Shown: positions 49,057-57,495 of the stretch, in pieces
How positions within the stretch are numbered: the stretch's first letter is position 1
Layout of the letters: each line of letters opens with the position of its first letter
DNA from: Hydrogenophaga aromaticivorans
GTDB lineage: Bacteria > Pseudomonadota > Gammaproteobacteria > Burkholderiales > Burkholderiaceae_C
Reading direction: 5' to 3'
Length of the DNA stretch: 64,000 nt
NCBI RefSeq assembly: GCF_013387465.1
Contig: NZ_VYGV01000012.1
Location: forward strand, 241,143 to 305,142
The notes under the pieces: generated by a model
Told to the model about the DNA's origin: nothing
What the model saw: the letters and a program-made list of their open reading frames with translations, nothing else
Databases searched by the model: none
Program-made: the position numbers and the translations under genes

Positions 49057-49176
49057 GCTGCTTCGGCCTCGGGGCCACTGGGCGCACTGCGACGCTCGTG
49101 TCCCCCGCCGGCCTGCGGCCGGCTCCTCCTTTACCTCGCTTTGCAGTACACCCAGCGGCCCCGAGGCCGAAGCAGC
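49057..49176. repeat. Long hairpin element between cbbM and cbbQ, unit 1
   Basis: Arms 49057-49082 and 49151-49176 are 26 bp long and complementary at 25 positions (starting GCTGCTTCGGCC). The interior (about 49075-49157) is homologous, in reverse orientation, to the interior of unit 2. Together they fill most of the gene-free 49033-49377 interval, which otherwise has only a short CCCCG/CGGGG hairpin just after the cbbM stop. Confidence 0.75.
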
Positions 49177-49214
49177 TTTGGTGCTCGAAGGTCGGATCAG
49201 AGCCCAGGTGCTGG

Positions 49215-49318
49215 CGTTTGGAGCGCTGGGTGTCCGACGCAGCGAAGTCAAGGAGGAGGGGCGGGCGCAGCCCGACCCGGGGGACATGAGCGTAGTTGGA
49301 TGCCCAGTGCTCCAAACG
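49215..49318. repeat. Long hairpin element between cbbM and cbbQ, unit 2
   Basis: Arms CGTTTGGAGCGCTGGG (49215-49230) and CCCAGTGCTCCAAACG (49303-49318) match at 15 of 16 positions. The interior, with AGCGAAGTCAAGGAGGAG and GGGGGACATGAGCG, is the inverted counterpart of unit 1, but the outer arm sequences of the two units are different. Confidence 0.75.
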
Positions 49319-49377
49319 CGGAGCGAAGTGCCTTCATCACGGACCCCAGCAAGGACCCAGTCAATCGGAGACAAGAG

Positions 49378-50181
49378 ATGACCACCGACTACCGCATCGA
49401 ACAAGAACCCTACTACCAGCCGCAAAGCAACGAGGTTGCGCTGTACGAAGCCGCCTACGCCGCGCGCCTGCCGGTCATGCTCAAAGGCCCCACCGGCTGC
49501 GGCAAGTCGCGCTTCGTCGAATACATGGCGTGGAAGCTGCAGCGCCCGCTCATCACCGTCGCCTGCAACGAAGACATGACCGCGTCCGACCTGGTGGGCC
49601 GCTACCTGCTCGAAGCCGGCGGCACGCGCTGGCTCGACGGCCCGCTCACCATGGCTGCGCGGATGGGCGCCATCTGCTACCTCGATGAAATCGTCGAAGC
49701 GCGCCAGGACACCACCGTCGTGATCCACCCGCTCACCGACCACCGCCGTACCCTGCCGCTGGACAAAAAGGGCGAGCAGGTGCGTGCCCACCCGGACTTC
49801 CAGCTCGTCATCTCCTACAACCCCGGCTACCAGAACCTCATGAAGGACCTGAAGCCATCGACCAAACAGCGCTTCGCCGCGTTCGATTTCGACTACCCGC
49901 CACCCGAGCAGGAAGCGCGCATCGTGGCCAGCGAAACCGGCATCGACGAAGCACTCGCCGCCCGGCTGGTGAAGATCGCCATCACCGCGCGCAACCTCAA
50001 GGGCCACGGTCTGGTCGAAGGCATCTCCACCCGCCTGATGGTCTACGCCGCCACGCTCATGAAGGGCGGCGTGGCGCCGCGCGATGCCTGCCGCATGGCG
50101 CTGGTGCGGCCCATCACCGACGACGCCGACATCCGCGAGACGCTGGACCACGCGATCGACGCCGTGTTTGACGCCGCTTGA
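49378..50181 (+). CDS. cbbQ: RuBisCO activase ATPase CbbQ
   Basis: A 267-residue MoxR-class AAA+ ATPase. Walker A GPTGCGKS at residues 37-44, Walker B AICYLDEIVEA near 98, and sensor region SYNPGYQNLMKDLKPS. It works as a hexamer with CbbO to remove inhibitory sugar phosphates from RuBisCO. The ATG at 49378 follows GGAG; the frame is open further upstream only through the repeat. It lies 16 bp before cbbO. Confidence 0.97.
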   Translation: MTTDYRIEQEPYYQPQSNEVALYEAAYAARLPVMLKGPTGCGKSRFVEYMAWKLQRPLITVACNEDMTASDLVGRYLLEAGGTRWLDGPLTMAARMGAICYLDEIVEARQDTTVVIHPLTDHRRTLPLDKKGEQVRAHPDFQLVISYNPGYQNLMKDLKPSTKQRFAAFDFDYPPPEQEARIVASETGIDEALAARLVKIAITARNLKGHGLVEGISTRLMVYAATLMKGGVAPRDACRMALVRPITDDADIRETLDHAIDAVFDAA

Positions 50182-50197
50182 CCCCCCGGAGCCCGGC

Positions 50198-52471
50198 ATG
50201 ACCACCGCCGCCACCGACGACCTGCAGGCCTGGCGCGCCCGGCTCGACACGCGCTTTCCCGAAGTGGAGCCGGTGTTCGAAAGCTGCCTGGGCGAAGCGG
50301 TGCGCGTGCTCTCGCCTGAGGGGCTGGACGCCTACATCGACTACGCGCGCACGCTCGGCAAGCTGGGCCGCGGCGTCGAGCCGATGTTGATCTTTCTGGC
50401 CGAGTGGCCGCAGATCGCGCGCTCACTGGGTGAAGACGCGCTGCCCGCCATCACCGCCACCATCCACACGCTCTACAAGTCGCCCAACGGCAAGGCCATC
50501 ACGCCCTTTCTGCAAAGCCTGGCCGCCGTCGCGCGGCGCCTGCCTTCGCGCGAACCGTTCCAGCGCTACCTGAGCCTCTCGCTCGATTTCATGGAGCGCA
50601 CCACCGGCTCCATCCACGGCCATCACAAGACCTTCGCCAGCCCGGGGCTGCCGCTGTTCTTCGAGCGTGCGCCGCAGCTGCTGGGCCTGCTCAGCGTGGG
50701 CGGGCTCAAGCGCTGGGTCGAATACGGCGTGCGCAACTACCACCACCACCCCGAGCGCCAGCGTGACTACTTCAGCCTGAGGTCGGCCGACGCCAAGGCC
50801 GTGCTGCAGCGCGAGCGCCGCGGCACCCTGCTGGCCGACCACACGCGCGTGCTCGACCTGTACCTGCAGGCCCTGTGGCAAGAAGAAGCGCTGCTCGTGC
50901 CCTACGCCACGGCCCACCTGGGCGACGACAGCGCCAGCGCACCGCGCCACAGCCAGCCGTATTTCGACGCGCTGGGCATCCGCCTGCCCGACGTGTACGA
51001 AGACCGCGGCGGCGTGCGTGGCATCGACCGCTACCGCGCCGCACTCGCCCACATGGCCGGCCACCGCCGCTGGAGCCAGCCACAGGTGGCCGACAACTGG
51101 AGCCCGTTCCAGCGCCTGGCGGTGGAGATGTTTGAAGACGCGCGCATCGACACCCTGCTGCTGCGTGAATACCCCGGCCTGCGCGGCACGCTGCTGCGCC
51201 TGCACCCGCGCCCGACGGAGGGCGCCTGCGACCCGGCCACACACTCGTGCCTGCGCCACCGCCTGGCCATGCTCTCGCGCGCTATGCTCGATGCGCAGCA
51301 CGGCTACACCGACCCGGACCTGCTCGATTTCCGCCAGCGCTTCCACCAGGCGCTGGCCGCCGGCGAGTCGAGCACGCAAGAGATGGCCAGCCTCGCGCTC
51401 TCGTGCGTGGCGCGCATCCGCCGCCAGAGCGACCAGCAGCCGAATGTGTTTTTTACCGACACCGAGGTGGACTACCGCGACGACAACCGCCACCTGTGGA
51501 TCTACATCGAGGCCGGTGACGAAGAAGAGAGCTTCGATGACCATCGGCAGCGCGAGACCCCACCCGATGTGCCCGGCCTGCCGCCGCGCCACTACCCCGA
51601 GTGGGACCCGGCCAGCCAGACCTACCGGCCCGACTGGGTGAGCCTCTACGAGCGCCTGCAACCCAGCGGCAACCCCGCCGACATCCACCGCATCCTCGCG
51701 CGCCACGCGGCGCTGGCCAAGCAGCTCAAGCGCCTGCTCGATCTGCTCAAGCCGCAGGACAAAGTGCGCATCCGTTTCCAGGAAGAGGGCAGCGAGCTCG
51801 ACCTGGACGTGGCGATCCGCTCCCTGATCGATTTCAAGAGCGGCGCCGCGCCCGACCCGCGCATCAACATGAGCCACCGCACCGACGGGCGCGACATCGC
51901 GGTGCTGCTGTTGCTCGATCTGTCGCAGTCATTGAACGAGCCAGCCGCGGGGAGTGAGCAGACCGTGCTCGACCTCAGCCGCGAAGCCGTCACCCTGCTG
52001 GCCTGGGCGATTCAACAGCTGGGCGATCCCTTCGCCATCGCGGGCTTCCACTCCAACACCCGGCACGATGTGCGCTACCAGCACATCAAGGGTTTCGATG
52101 AAGGTTTTGACGACGAGGTGAAAGGCCGCCTGGCGGGCATCGAGGCGGGCTACTCCACGCGCATGGGCGCGGCCCTGCGCCACGCCGGCCACTACCTGGG
52201 TGCGCGCCAGGCGGACAAGAAGCTGCTGCTGATCCTCACCGACGGCCAGCCCAGCGACATCGACACCCCCGACGAGCGCACGCTGATCGAAGATGCCCGC
52301 GAGGCCGTGCGCGAACTGGGGCAGGAAGGCATCTACACCCACTGCATCAGCCTGGACCCGAAAGCCGACGCCTACGTGGGCGACATCTTCGGTGGGCGCC
52401 ACACGGTGATTGAAAACGTGCAGCGCCTCCCTGAGCGGTTGCCGCAGCTGTTCATGTCGCTCACGCGCTGA
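50198..52471 (+). CDS. cbbO: RuBisCO activase adaptor CbbO (VWA domain)
   Basis: A 757-residue partner of CbbQ. The large N-terminal region binds the ATPase ring. A C-terminal von Willebrand A domain carries the MIDAS motif DLSQS (Asp574), with later TDGQPSD. In the known CbbQO systems the VWA domain docks on RuBisCO. Length and gene order are normal; likely cotranscribed with cbbQ. Confidence 0.96.
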   Translation: MTTAATDDLQAWRARLDTRFPEVEPVFESCLGEAVRVLSPEGLDAYIDYARTLGKLGRGVEPMLIFLAEWPQIARSLGEDALPAITATIHTLYKSPNGKAITPFLQSLAAVARRLPSREPFQRYLSLSLDFMERTTGSIHGHHKTFASPGLPLFFERAPQLLGLLSVGGLKRWVEYGVRNYHHHPERQRDYFSLRSADAKAVLQRERRGTLLADHTRVLDLYLQALWQEEALLVPYATAHLGDDSASAPRHSQPYFDALGIRLPDVYEDRGGVRGIDRYRAALAHMAGHRRWSQPQVADNWSPFQRLAVEMFEDARIDTLLLREYPGLRGTLLRLHPRPTEGACDPATHSCLRHRLAMLSRAMLDAQHGYTDPDLLDFRQRFHQALAAGESSTQEMASLALSCVARIRRQSDQQPNVFFTDTEVDYRDDNRHLWIYIEAGDEEESFDDHRQRETPPDVPGLPPRHYPEWDPASQTYRPDWVSLYERLQPSGNPADIHRILARHAALAKQLKRLLDLLKPQDKVRIRFQEEGSELDLDVAIRSLIDFKSGAAPDPRINMSHRTDGRDIAVLLLLDLSQSLNEPAAGSEQTVLDLSREAVTLLAWAIQQLGDPFAIAGFHSNTRHDVRYQHIKGFDEGFDDEVKGRLAGIEAGYSTRMGAALRHAGHYLGARQADKKLLLILTDGQPSDIDTPDERTLIEDAREAVRELGQEGIYTHCISLDPKADAYVGDIFGGRHTVIENVQRLPERLPQLFMSLTR

Positions 52472-52483
52472 AGCGCGCGCCGT

Positions 52484-53581
52484 TCACTGCGCGGTGGTGG
52501 CGATCTGCTCCAGCCGTGCCGAGACGGACACCGGTGCGGCCAGCATGCCAAACAGATTTTTCGGATCGGCCAGCTGCGGGATCAGCGCGATGCGCTCGCC
52601 CATGCCCAGCCGGACCGCGCTGTCCATCATGAAACGCAGGGCGGAGAAGTCTTCGAGCGCGAAGCCCACCGAATCGAACACGGTGACCTGCTCGGCGCTG
52701 TCGCGCCCGGCGCGTTCGCCGCGCAGCACCTGCCAGAGTTCGGTGACGGCGAAGTCCGCGGGCTGGTGCTGGATCTCGCCTTCCACGCGCGACTGCGGCT
52801 CGTATTCCACGAACACCTTGGCCGCGTCGAGGATGTCGCCGTGCAGCTCGGTCTTGCCCGGGCAGTCGCCGCCCACGGCGTTGAGGTGCATGCCGGGCTC
52901 CATCATCTCGGGCGTGAGGATCAGGGCCATGGCCTTGTCGGCGGTGACGGTGGTCACGATGTCGGCGCCTTTCACGGCTTCGGCCGTGCTCTGGCAGACC
53001 GTGATGTGCAGGCCGCTGCCCTGCAGGTTGGCCACCAGCTTGGCGCTGGCGGCGGGGTCCACGTCGTACACGCGCAGGCAGGTAATGCCCACCAGGTGCT
53101 GGAAGGCCAGGGCCTGGAATTCGCTCTGCGCGCCGTTGCCGATCAGCGCCATCACGCGGCTGTCGGGGCGCGCCAGTGTCTGGGCGGCCAGCGCCGACAT
53201 GGCGGCGGTGCGCAGCGCGGTGGTGAGTGTGAGCTCACTCAGGAACAGCGGGGCGCCGGTGTCCACGTCCGCCAGCACGCCGAAGGCCATCACGGTGGAC
53301 ATGCCGAAACGCGTGTTGCCCGGGTGGCCGTTGACGTATTTGAAGCTGTAGCGGTGGTCATCGGCCACGGGCATGAGTTCGATCACGCCGTCTTTCGAGT
53401 GCGCGGCCACGCGGGCGGTCTTGTCGAAATCGGCCCAGCGCAGGAAGTCGGCGCGGATGTGTTGTGCCATGTGCTGCAGGCAGTGCGGCAGGCCGAGGCG
53501 GCGGACCAGCTCGGCGGCTTCGGGTGCGCTCAGGTACAGGGTGCCCGTGTCGCGGAATTGGGTGAGTGCGGTGTTCTTCAT
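52484..53581 (-). CDS. ocd: Ornithine cyclodeaminase
   Basis: A 365-residue NAD-dependent enzyme converting ornithine to proline and ammonia. Typical stretches: HSKDGVIELMPVADD (near residue 62), FKYVNGHPGNTRFG, LTTALRTAAMSALAA (near 119), nucleotide loop ALIGNGAQSEFQALAF, and VGGDCPGKTEL. These match bacterial OCD rather than alanine dehydrogenase/mu-crystallin relatives. AAGAGA precedes the ATG at 53581; longer frames upstream run over the divergent Lrp gene and are not real. Divergent from an Lrp regulator. Confidence 0.92.
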   Translation of the reverse strand: MKNTALTQFRDTGTLYLSAPEAAELVRRLGLPHCLQHMAQHIRADFLRWADFDKTARVAAHSKDGVIELMPVADDHRYSFKYVNGHPGNTRFGMSTVMAFGVLADVDTGAPLFLSELTLTTALRTAAMSALAAQTLARPDSRVMALIGNGAQSEFQALAFQHLVGITCLRVYDVDPAASAKLVANLQGSGLHITVCQSTAEAVKGADIVTTVTADKAMALILTPEMMEPGMHLNAVGGDCPGKTELHGDILDAAKVFVEYEPQSRVEGEIQHQPADFAVTELWQVLRGERAGRDSAEQVTVFDSVGFALEDFSALRFMMDSAVRLGMGERIALIPQLADPKNLFGMLAAPVSVSARLEQIATTAQ

Positions 53582-53663
53582 GGTCGTCTCTTGGGGTGCG
53601 GAAAACGGTGCGAACAGACGTCCGCCAACCGGTCCCAAGAGTTTGCCGCTGCTGCGCAACAAT

Positions 53664-53703
53664 GAAAATCGGCAACAAAGTAAAGAAATGGCAGAAAATC
53701 GGC
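53664..53703. promoter_or_regulatory. Direct repeats between ocd and the Lrp gene
   Basis: GAAAATCGGC occurs at 53664-53673 and again at 53694-53703, exactly 30 bp apart (about three helical turns), in an A-rich stretch between the divergent genes. Phased repeats of this kind are typical of Lrp-family binding. Confidence 0.45.
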
Positions 53704-53734
53704 CAATTCGGCAACCTTGATTGGCGTTTTGACC

Positions 53735-54154
53735 ATGGATCAGCTGGACCAGCAACTCATCGCCCTGCTGCGGCAGGACGCGCGCCTCGCCGTGGCCGAC
53801 CTCGCCCACAAGCTCCAGGTGTCGCGCGGCACCGTCACCAACCGGTTGCGCAAGCTCGAAGACACGCAGGTGATCGTGGGCTACACCGTGCGTCTGCGGC
53901 CCGAGTCGCAGCCCGAGCGCATCCGCGCCTGGATGAGCGTGCAGGTCGAGGGCAACCAGACCCGGCTGGTGATCGCCAGCCTGCTGGGTGAGCCGGGTGT
54001 GGCCGCCCTGCACGACACCAATGGCCGCTGGGACCTGCTGGCCGAACTGGAGGTGGGCTCGATGAAAGAGCTGTCCGACGTGCTGGAGCGCGTGCGCCTG
54101 ATCAGTGGCATCCGCTCGACCGAGACCAGCATCCACCTCGCCAGCTACCGCTGA
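53735..54154 (+). CDS. Lrp/AsnC family regulator (divergent from ocd)
   Basis: A 139-residue regulator. N-terminal helix-turn-helix (VADLAHKLQVSRGTVTNRLRKL split, residues 20-45) and C-terminal RAM ligand domain. Probably controls ocd in response to ornithine or another amino acid (inference from divergence). The ATG at 53735 is chosen over a TTG at 53717; no clear ribosome-binding site. Confidence 0.9.
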   Translation: MDQLDQQLIALLRQDARLAVADLAHKLQVSRGTVTNRLRKLEDTQVIVGYTVRLRPESQPERIRAWMSVQVEGNQTRLVIASLLGEPGVAALHDTNGRWDLLAELEVGSMKELSDVLERVRLISGIRSTETSIHLASYR

Positions 54155-54205
54155 ACAGGGCGCGCGCCGCCTCCCGGTGTTCCGGCAGCGATCTTGAGCG
54201 CGCCA

Positions 54206-54233
54206 ACAAAAAGACCCGGCCTGGCCGGGTCTT
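54206..54233 (-). terminator. Intrinsic terminator of the SR-rich protein gene
   Basis: AAGACCCGGC and GCCGGGTCTT form a strong stem with a short loop. Read on the minus strand it is followed by TTTTTGTTGG, so it ends the minus-strand gene at 54264 and may also stop the Lrp transcript weakly. Confidence 0.75.
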
Positions 54234-54263
54234 CGAGTGGGGTGCACACGCCCGCCGCGTGGA

Positions 54264-54830
54264 TCAGTTCTGGAAGACGTCGTCCATGCCACCGCGGCGA
54301 CCCACGCGGCCGTCGCTGTCGTCCGGTGCATCGTTCACGTCGTCGGCGCCACGGCCGCGGCGACCCACGCGACCATCGCTGTCGTCCGGTGCGTCCACGC
54401 CGTTGTCTTCCACGCCACGGGGCCGGTCGCGGCCGCTGATATGGCCGTCGGCGTGGTGGTTCGGGCCGTCATCCGCGCCGCGACCGCGGCGTCCGCTGCC
54501 CGAGTTGCTGGAAGACGAGGAACCGCTGGACGAGGAACTGCCGGCGTTGCCACCATCATCGCCGCCGCGCCCCCGGCCGCGCCCGCGGCCGCTGTCGCCG
54601 GACGAACCGTTCGAGGACGAGGACGACGAGCTGCCGCCATCGTCACCACCCCGACCACGGCCGCGGCCACTGCTGTCGCCCGAGGAGTTGCTGGAGCTGC
54701 TTGATGAAGAACCGCCGCGGTTCTTGCCGCTGCCGGAGTCCCCGTCCTTGGCCAGGACGGCACTGGACGCGAGACCCAGTGCCATGGCGGCAATCAGGGT
54801 GGCGAGAGTGGACTTGTTGAAAGTGCGCAT
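54264..54830 (-). CDS. Secreted Ser/Gly/Arg-rich low-complexity protein
   Basis: A 188-residue exported protein. Clear signal peptide (NKSTLATLIAAMALGLASSAVLA), then runs of Ser/Asn, blocks of GRGRGRGGDDGG and two C-terminal copies of DDSDGRVGRRG. No globular domain is recognised. AGGAG precedes the ATG at 54830. The RGRGRGG/SSGD pattern is closely shared with the C-terminal tail of the DUF5666 lipoprotein encoded at 55891, on the other side of a shared control region. A surface or periplasmic matrix-like role is possible; function unknown. Confidence 0.8.
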   Translation of the reverse strand: MRTFNKSTLATLIAAMALGLASSAVLAKDGDSGSGKNRGGSSSSSSSNSSGDSSGRGRGRGGDDGGSSSSSSSNGSSGDSGRGRGRGRGGDDGGNAGSSSSSGSSSSSNSGSGRRGRGADDGPNHHADGHISGRDRPRGVEDNGVDAPDDSDGRVGRRGRGADDVNDAPDDSDGRVGRRGGMDDVFQN

Positions 54831-54861
54831 GGTTTTCTCCTGAAGGGTGGTGGTTGAGTGC

Positions 54862-54942
54862 GTGTGAAAGTTTCCCACGCACGGCCGCAGTATGTGTGTG
54901 AAAATTTCCCACGTCAATCTTTTTGTGTGATTTTTTCCCACG
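54862..54942. promoter_or_regulatory. Three operator-like repeats in a divergent control region
   Basis: GTGTGAAAGTTTCCCACG (54862-54879), GTGTGAAAATTTCCCACG (54896-54913) and GTGTGATTTTTTCCCACG (54925-54942). The first two are also imperfect dyads (CGTGnGAAA/TTTCCCACG). Spacing is 34 and 29 bp. They lie between the SR-rich protein gene and the DUF6502 gene and are strikingly AT-rich for this genome. Likely binding sites of one regulator; DUF6502 is the nearest candidate. Confidence 0.7.
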
Positions 54943-54991
54943 CAAGTGTTAAAGTTCGTTTCGCCCCCCACCCTCCGGACCGTCACCGCCC

Positions 54992-55894
54992 ATGCCCACG
55001 CACTCCACACCGCCTCCGGTTGCCGAACAGGACACCGCGCCCGGGATCGCGGGGGCACCCTCGCCCGCGGTGGTGCGCGCCCTGCGCAAGGTGTTGCGGC
55101 CGCTGGTGCGCCTGATGCTCTCGCGCGGCATCACCTACCCCTACCTGTCGGACATGCTCAAGGGGCTGTTCGTCGAGGTGGCCGACCGGGACTTCCGGCT
55201 CGATGACAAGCCGCCCACCGACAGCCGCATCAGCCTGATCAGCGGCGTGCACCGCAAGGACGTGAGCCGTCTGCGCCAGTTGCTGCACAGCGAGGCGGCG
55301 ATCGAACCTTCGGTGGTGCCGCGCGGCGCGCAGCTGGTGGCGCACTGGATGAGCGATCCGCGTTACCTGCAGGCCGACGGACAACCCCGGCCGCTGGCGC
55401 GCCTGATCAGCGAGGGCGGTGAACAGTCGTTCGAGGCGCTGGTGACCGGTGTCAACAGCGACATCCGCTCGCGCGTGGTGCTCGACGAATGGCTGCGCCT
55501 GGGCGTGGTGCACCTGGACGACGACGGCCTGGTCTGCCTGAACGCCGGGGCCTTTGTACCCACGCGCGGAGCCGATGAAAAGGCCTTCTATTTCGGTCAC
55601 AACCTGCACGACCACGCCGCCGCTTCGGTGCACAACCTGCTGGGCGGACAGCCGGCGCTGATGGAGCGCAGCGTGCACTACAACGCGCTGTCACCGGCCT
55701 CGGTCGAGAAGCTGGCGAAGCTCTCCGAGCAGTGGAGCATGAAGGCGCTGCTGGCCGTGAACAAGGCCGCGATGCAGGCGGAAACGCAGGACAAGGCGCT
55801 CGCGCCGGAGCAGGCCAACCGGCGCTTCACGCTGGGCGCGTATTTCTACACCGAATCCGACACCGGGCCGGAGCAACCAGGGGAGCGGCCATGA
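54992..55894 (+). CDS. DUF6502 family protein, putative regulator
   Basis: A 300-residue soluble protein matching the DUF6502 family by its N-terminal segment LVRLMLSRGITYPYLSDMLKGLFVEVA (split, residues 37-63) and TDSRISLISGVHRKDVSRLR (split, residues 76-95), which resembles a winged-helix DNA-binding region. The rest (residues 100-300) is helical and uncharacterised. It overlaps the DUF5666 gene by ATGA and faces three operator-like repeats, so a regulatory role for this locus is plausible. Family function is not established. Confidence 0.75.
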   Translation: MPTHSTPPPVAEQDTAPGIAGAPSPAVVRALRKVLRPLVRLMLSRGITYPYLSDMLKGLFVEVADRDFRLDDKPPTDSRISLISGVHRKDVSRLRQLLHSEAAIEPSVVPRGAQLVAHWMSDPRYLQADGQPRPLARLISEGGEQSFEALVTGVNSDIRSRVVLDEWLRLGVVHLDDDGLVCLNAGAFVPTRGADEKAFYFGHNLHDHAAASVHNLLGGQPALMERSVHYNALSPASVEKLAKLSEQWSMKALLAVNKAAMQAETQDKALAPEQANRRFTLGAYFYTESDTGPEQPGERP

Positions 55895-57387
55895 AGGAAC
55901 ACCTCCGCCCGCCCGCGGCATGGGCAGCGGTCCTGATGCTGTGCCTGGGCCTGGCCGCGGGCTGCAGTCACCGGCTTCCAGACGCTCCACTCAGCGGCGC
56001 CGCGGCCTGCCGCGTGGCGTCGCTCACCAACCCCGCCGCGAAGGCGCCGGGGCTGGGTGGCACGGGCGCACCGGCGGTGGTAGCCGACCCCGGCGGCATC
56101 GGCGGCACCGGTCGGGTCGCGCAGCGGCCCGGTGTGGGCGGCACAGGGCAGGTGGCCGGCAGTCCGGGCATCGGGGGCACCGGCGCGGTGGCCGGCGCCG
56201 CAGGGCTGTCGCACGAAGGCGGTCTGGGGGGCACCGGCATCGTGGGCGTGGTCACTGGTTTTGCCAGCATCTGCGTCAACGGGGTGGAGGTGGAATACCA
56301 ACCCGAAACCCCGGTGCAGCGCGACGGCGCTCAGGCGCCGCTCAGCGATCTGGCGGTGGGGCAGTGGGTGGCGCTCCAGGCCAGTGGTCAGGGGGAGCAG
56401 TTGCAGGCCCGGCGCATCGTGGTGCTGGACGCGGCCGTCGGGCCCTTGTCCAGTGTCGACGCCGCCGGCGGGCGTTTCGTGGTGATGGGCCAGCGCGCAG
56501 TGGCGCTCGAAGCGGCCGATCTCGCGGGGCTCCAGGCGGGTGACTGGGTGCGCGTGAGCGGGCAGCGGCTCGCCAGCGGCGAGATCCGCGCCACCCGGGT
56601 GCAGGCCTGGGCGGCCGGCGAAGCGCAGGTCACCGGTCCGCTGCGGCGGGCACCCGACGGCACGCCGCGGGTGGGCGAAACGCCCGTGGTGTCGCGTGAC
56701 CCGGCTTTGCTGGTGGGCGCGGACGATGGGGCGGAGGTGGCGGTGCGCGGTGAATGGTCGGACGGCCGCCTGATCGCGAGCGAGCTGCAGCGCCAGCCCA
56801 CGCGTTCGGCCGTCGGCGCGGTGCGTGAGGTGCTGCTGCAAGGCTACGTGCACGCGCTCAACGGGCAGGAGCTGCAACTGGGCTACGGTGCGCTCACCCT
56901 GAGCGATGCCACCCGCGTGCGGGGCGGCGAGCTGGAGGCCCTGAGCGTGGGGCAGGCGGTGCGGGTGCGGGGCCGCGTCGATGCGCAGCAGCGGGTCATG
57001 GTGGAACTGCTGGAGTTCCAGCGCGAAAGCCGCCGTGGCAATTCGCGCCGGGCCTCGGTCCGTTCGAACGATGACGCTGACGATTCGGACGATTCCGACA
57101 GCAGCGGCAAGAGCAGCAGCGGTTCGGACGACAGCAGCGGTCGGGGACGCGGCCGCGGACGGGGTGGCGACGGCGATTCCTCGGGCAGCGGCAGCTCCGG
57201 CAGTGGCAGTTCGGGCAGTGGATCGTCCGGGGGTGATTCGTCCGGCAGCGGCAGCTCCGGCAGCGGCTCGTCAGGGAGCAGCGGGTCGTCCGGCAGCGGT
57301 AGCTCCGGGAGTGGCAGCTCCGGCAGCGGATCGTCCGGCGGTGGTTCGGGCAAAGGCCGGGGGCGTGGCCGCGGCGGCAAGGACTGA
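55891..57387 (+). CDS. DUF5666 domain lipoprotein with GGTG repeats and SR-rich tail
   Basis: A 498-residue exported protein. Lipobox LAAGC near residue 20; then five GGTG repeats (PGLGGTG, GGIGGTG, PGVGGTG, PGIGGTG, GGLGGTG, residues about 50-110); then several beta-rich DUF5666 units (about 115-385, each resembling an OB-like fold, e.g. GQWVALQASG, GDWVRVSGQRLASGEI, GQAVRVRGRVD); and a disordered tail of Asp/Ser, GRGRGRGRGGD and SSGSGSS repeats to GKGRGRGRGGKD. Cotranslated with DUF6502 (ATGA overlap). The tail is nearly the same type as the divergent secreted protein. Function unknown. Confidence 0.8.
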   Translation: MKEHLRPPAAWAAVLMLCLGLAAGCSHRLPDAPLSGAAACRVASLTNPAAKAPGLGGTGAPAVVADPGGIGGTGRVAQRPGVGGTGQVAGSPGIGGTGAVAGAAGLSHEGGLGGTGIVGVVTGFASICVNGVEVEYQPETPVQRDGAQAPLSDLAVGQWVALQASGQGEQLQARRIVVLDAAVGPLSSVDAAGGRFVVMGQRAVALEAADLAGLQAGDWVRVSGQRLASGEIRATRVQAWAAGEAQVTGPLRRAPDGTPRVGETPVVSRDPALLVGADDGAEVAVRGEWSDGRLIASELQRQPTRSAVGAVREVLLQGYVHALNGQELQLGYGALTLSDATRVRGGELEALSVGQAVRVRGRVDAQQRVMVELLEFQRESRRGNSRRASVRSNDDADDSDDSDSSGKSSSGSDDSSGRGRGRGRGGDGDSSGSGSSGSGSSGSGSSGGDSSGSGSSGSGSSGSSGSSGSGSSGSGSSGSGSSGGGSGKGRGRGRGGKD

Positions 57388-57495
57388 GACGCCGCCCGCC
57401 CCGCCGGCAGCCAACTCGGCACCCCGGCACGCACGAAGCGGCCCCGCCCGGCGGAGGTCCTGTCATATAGTCGGCGCTCACCGCACGACACCACC

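Noticed and set aside
49057..49318. Possible CRISPR array or integron site
   Set aside because: Only two units, in inverted orientation and with long internal hairpins; no regular direct repeats, spacers or integrase gene.
57181..57360. Tandem DNA repeat in the DUF5666 tail considered as a microsatellite or mobile repeat
   Set aside because: The repeat is in frame, encodes Gly/Ser units and uses mixed codons, so it is best explained as low-complexity protein sequence.
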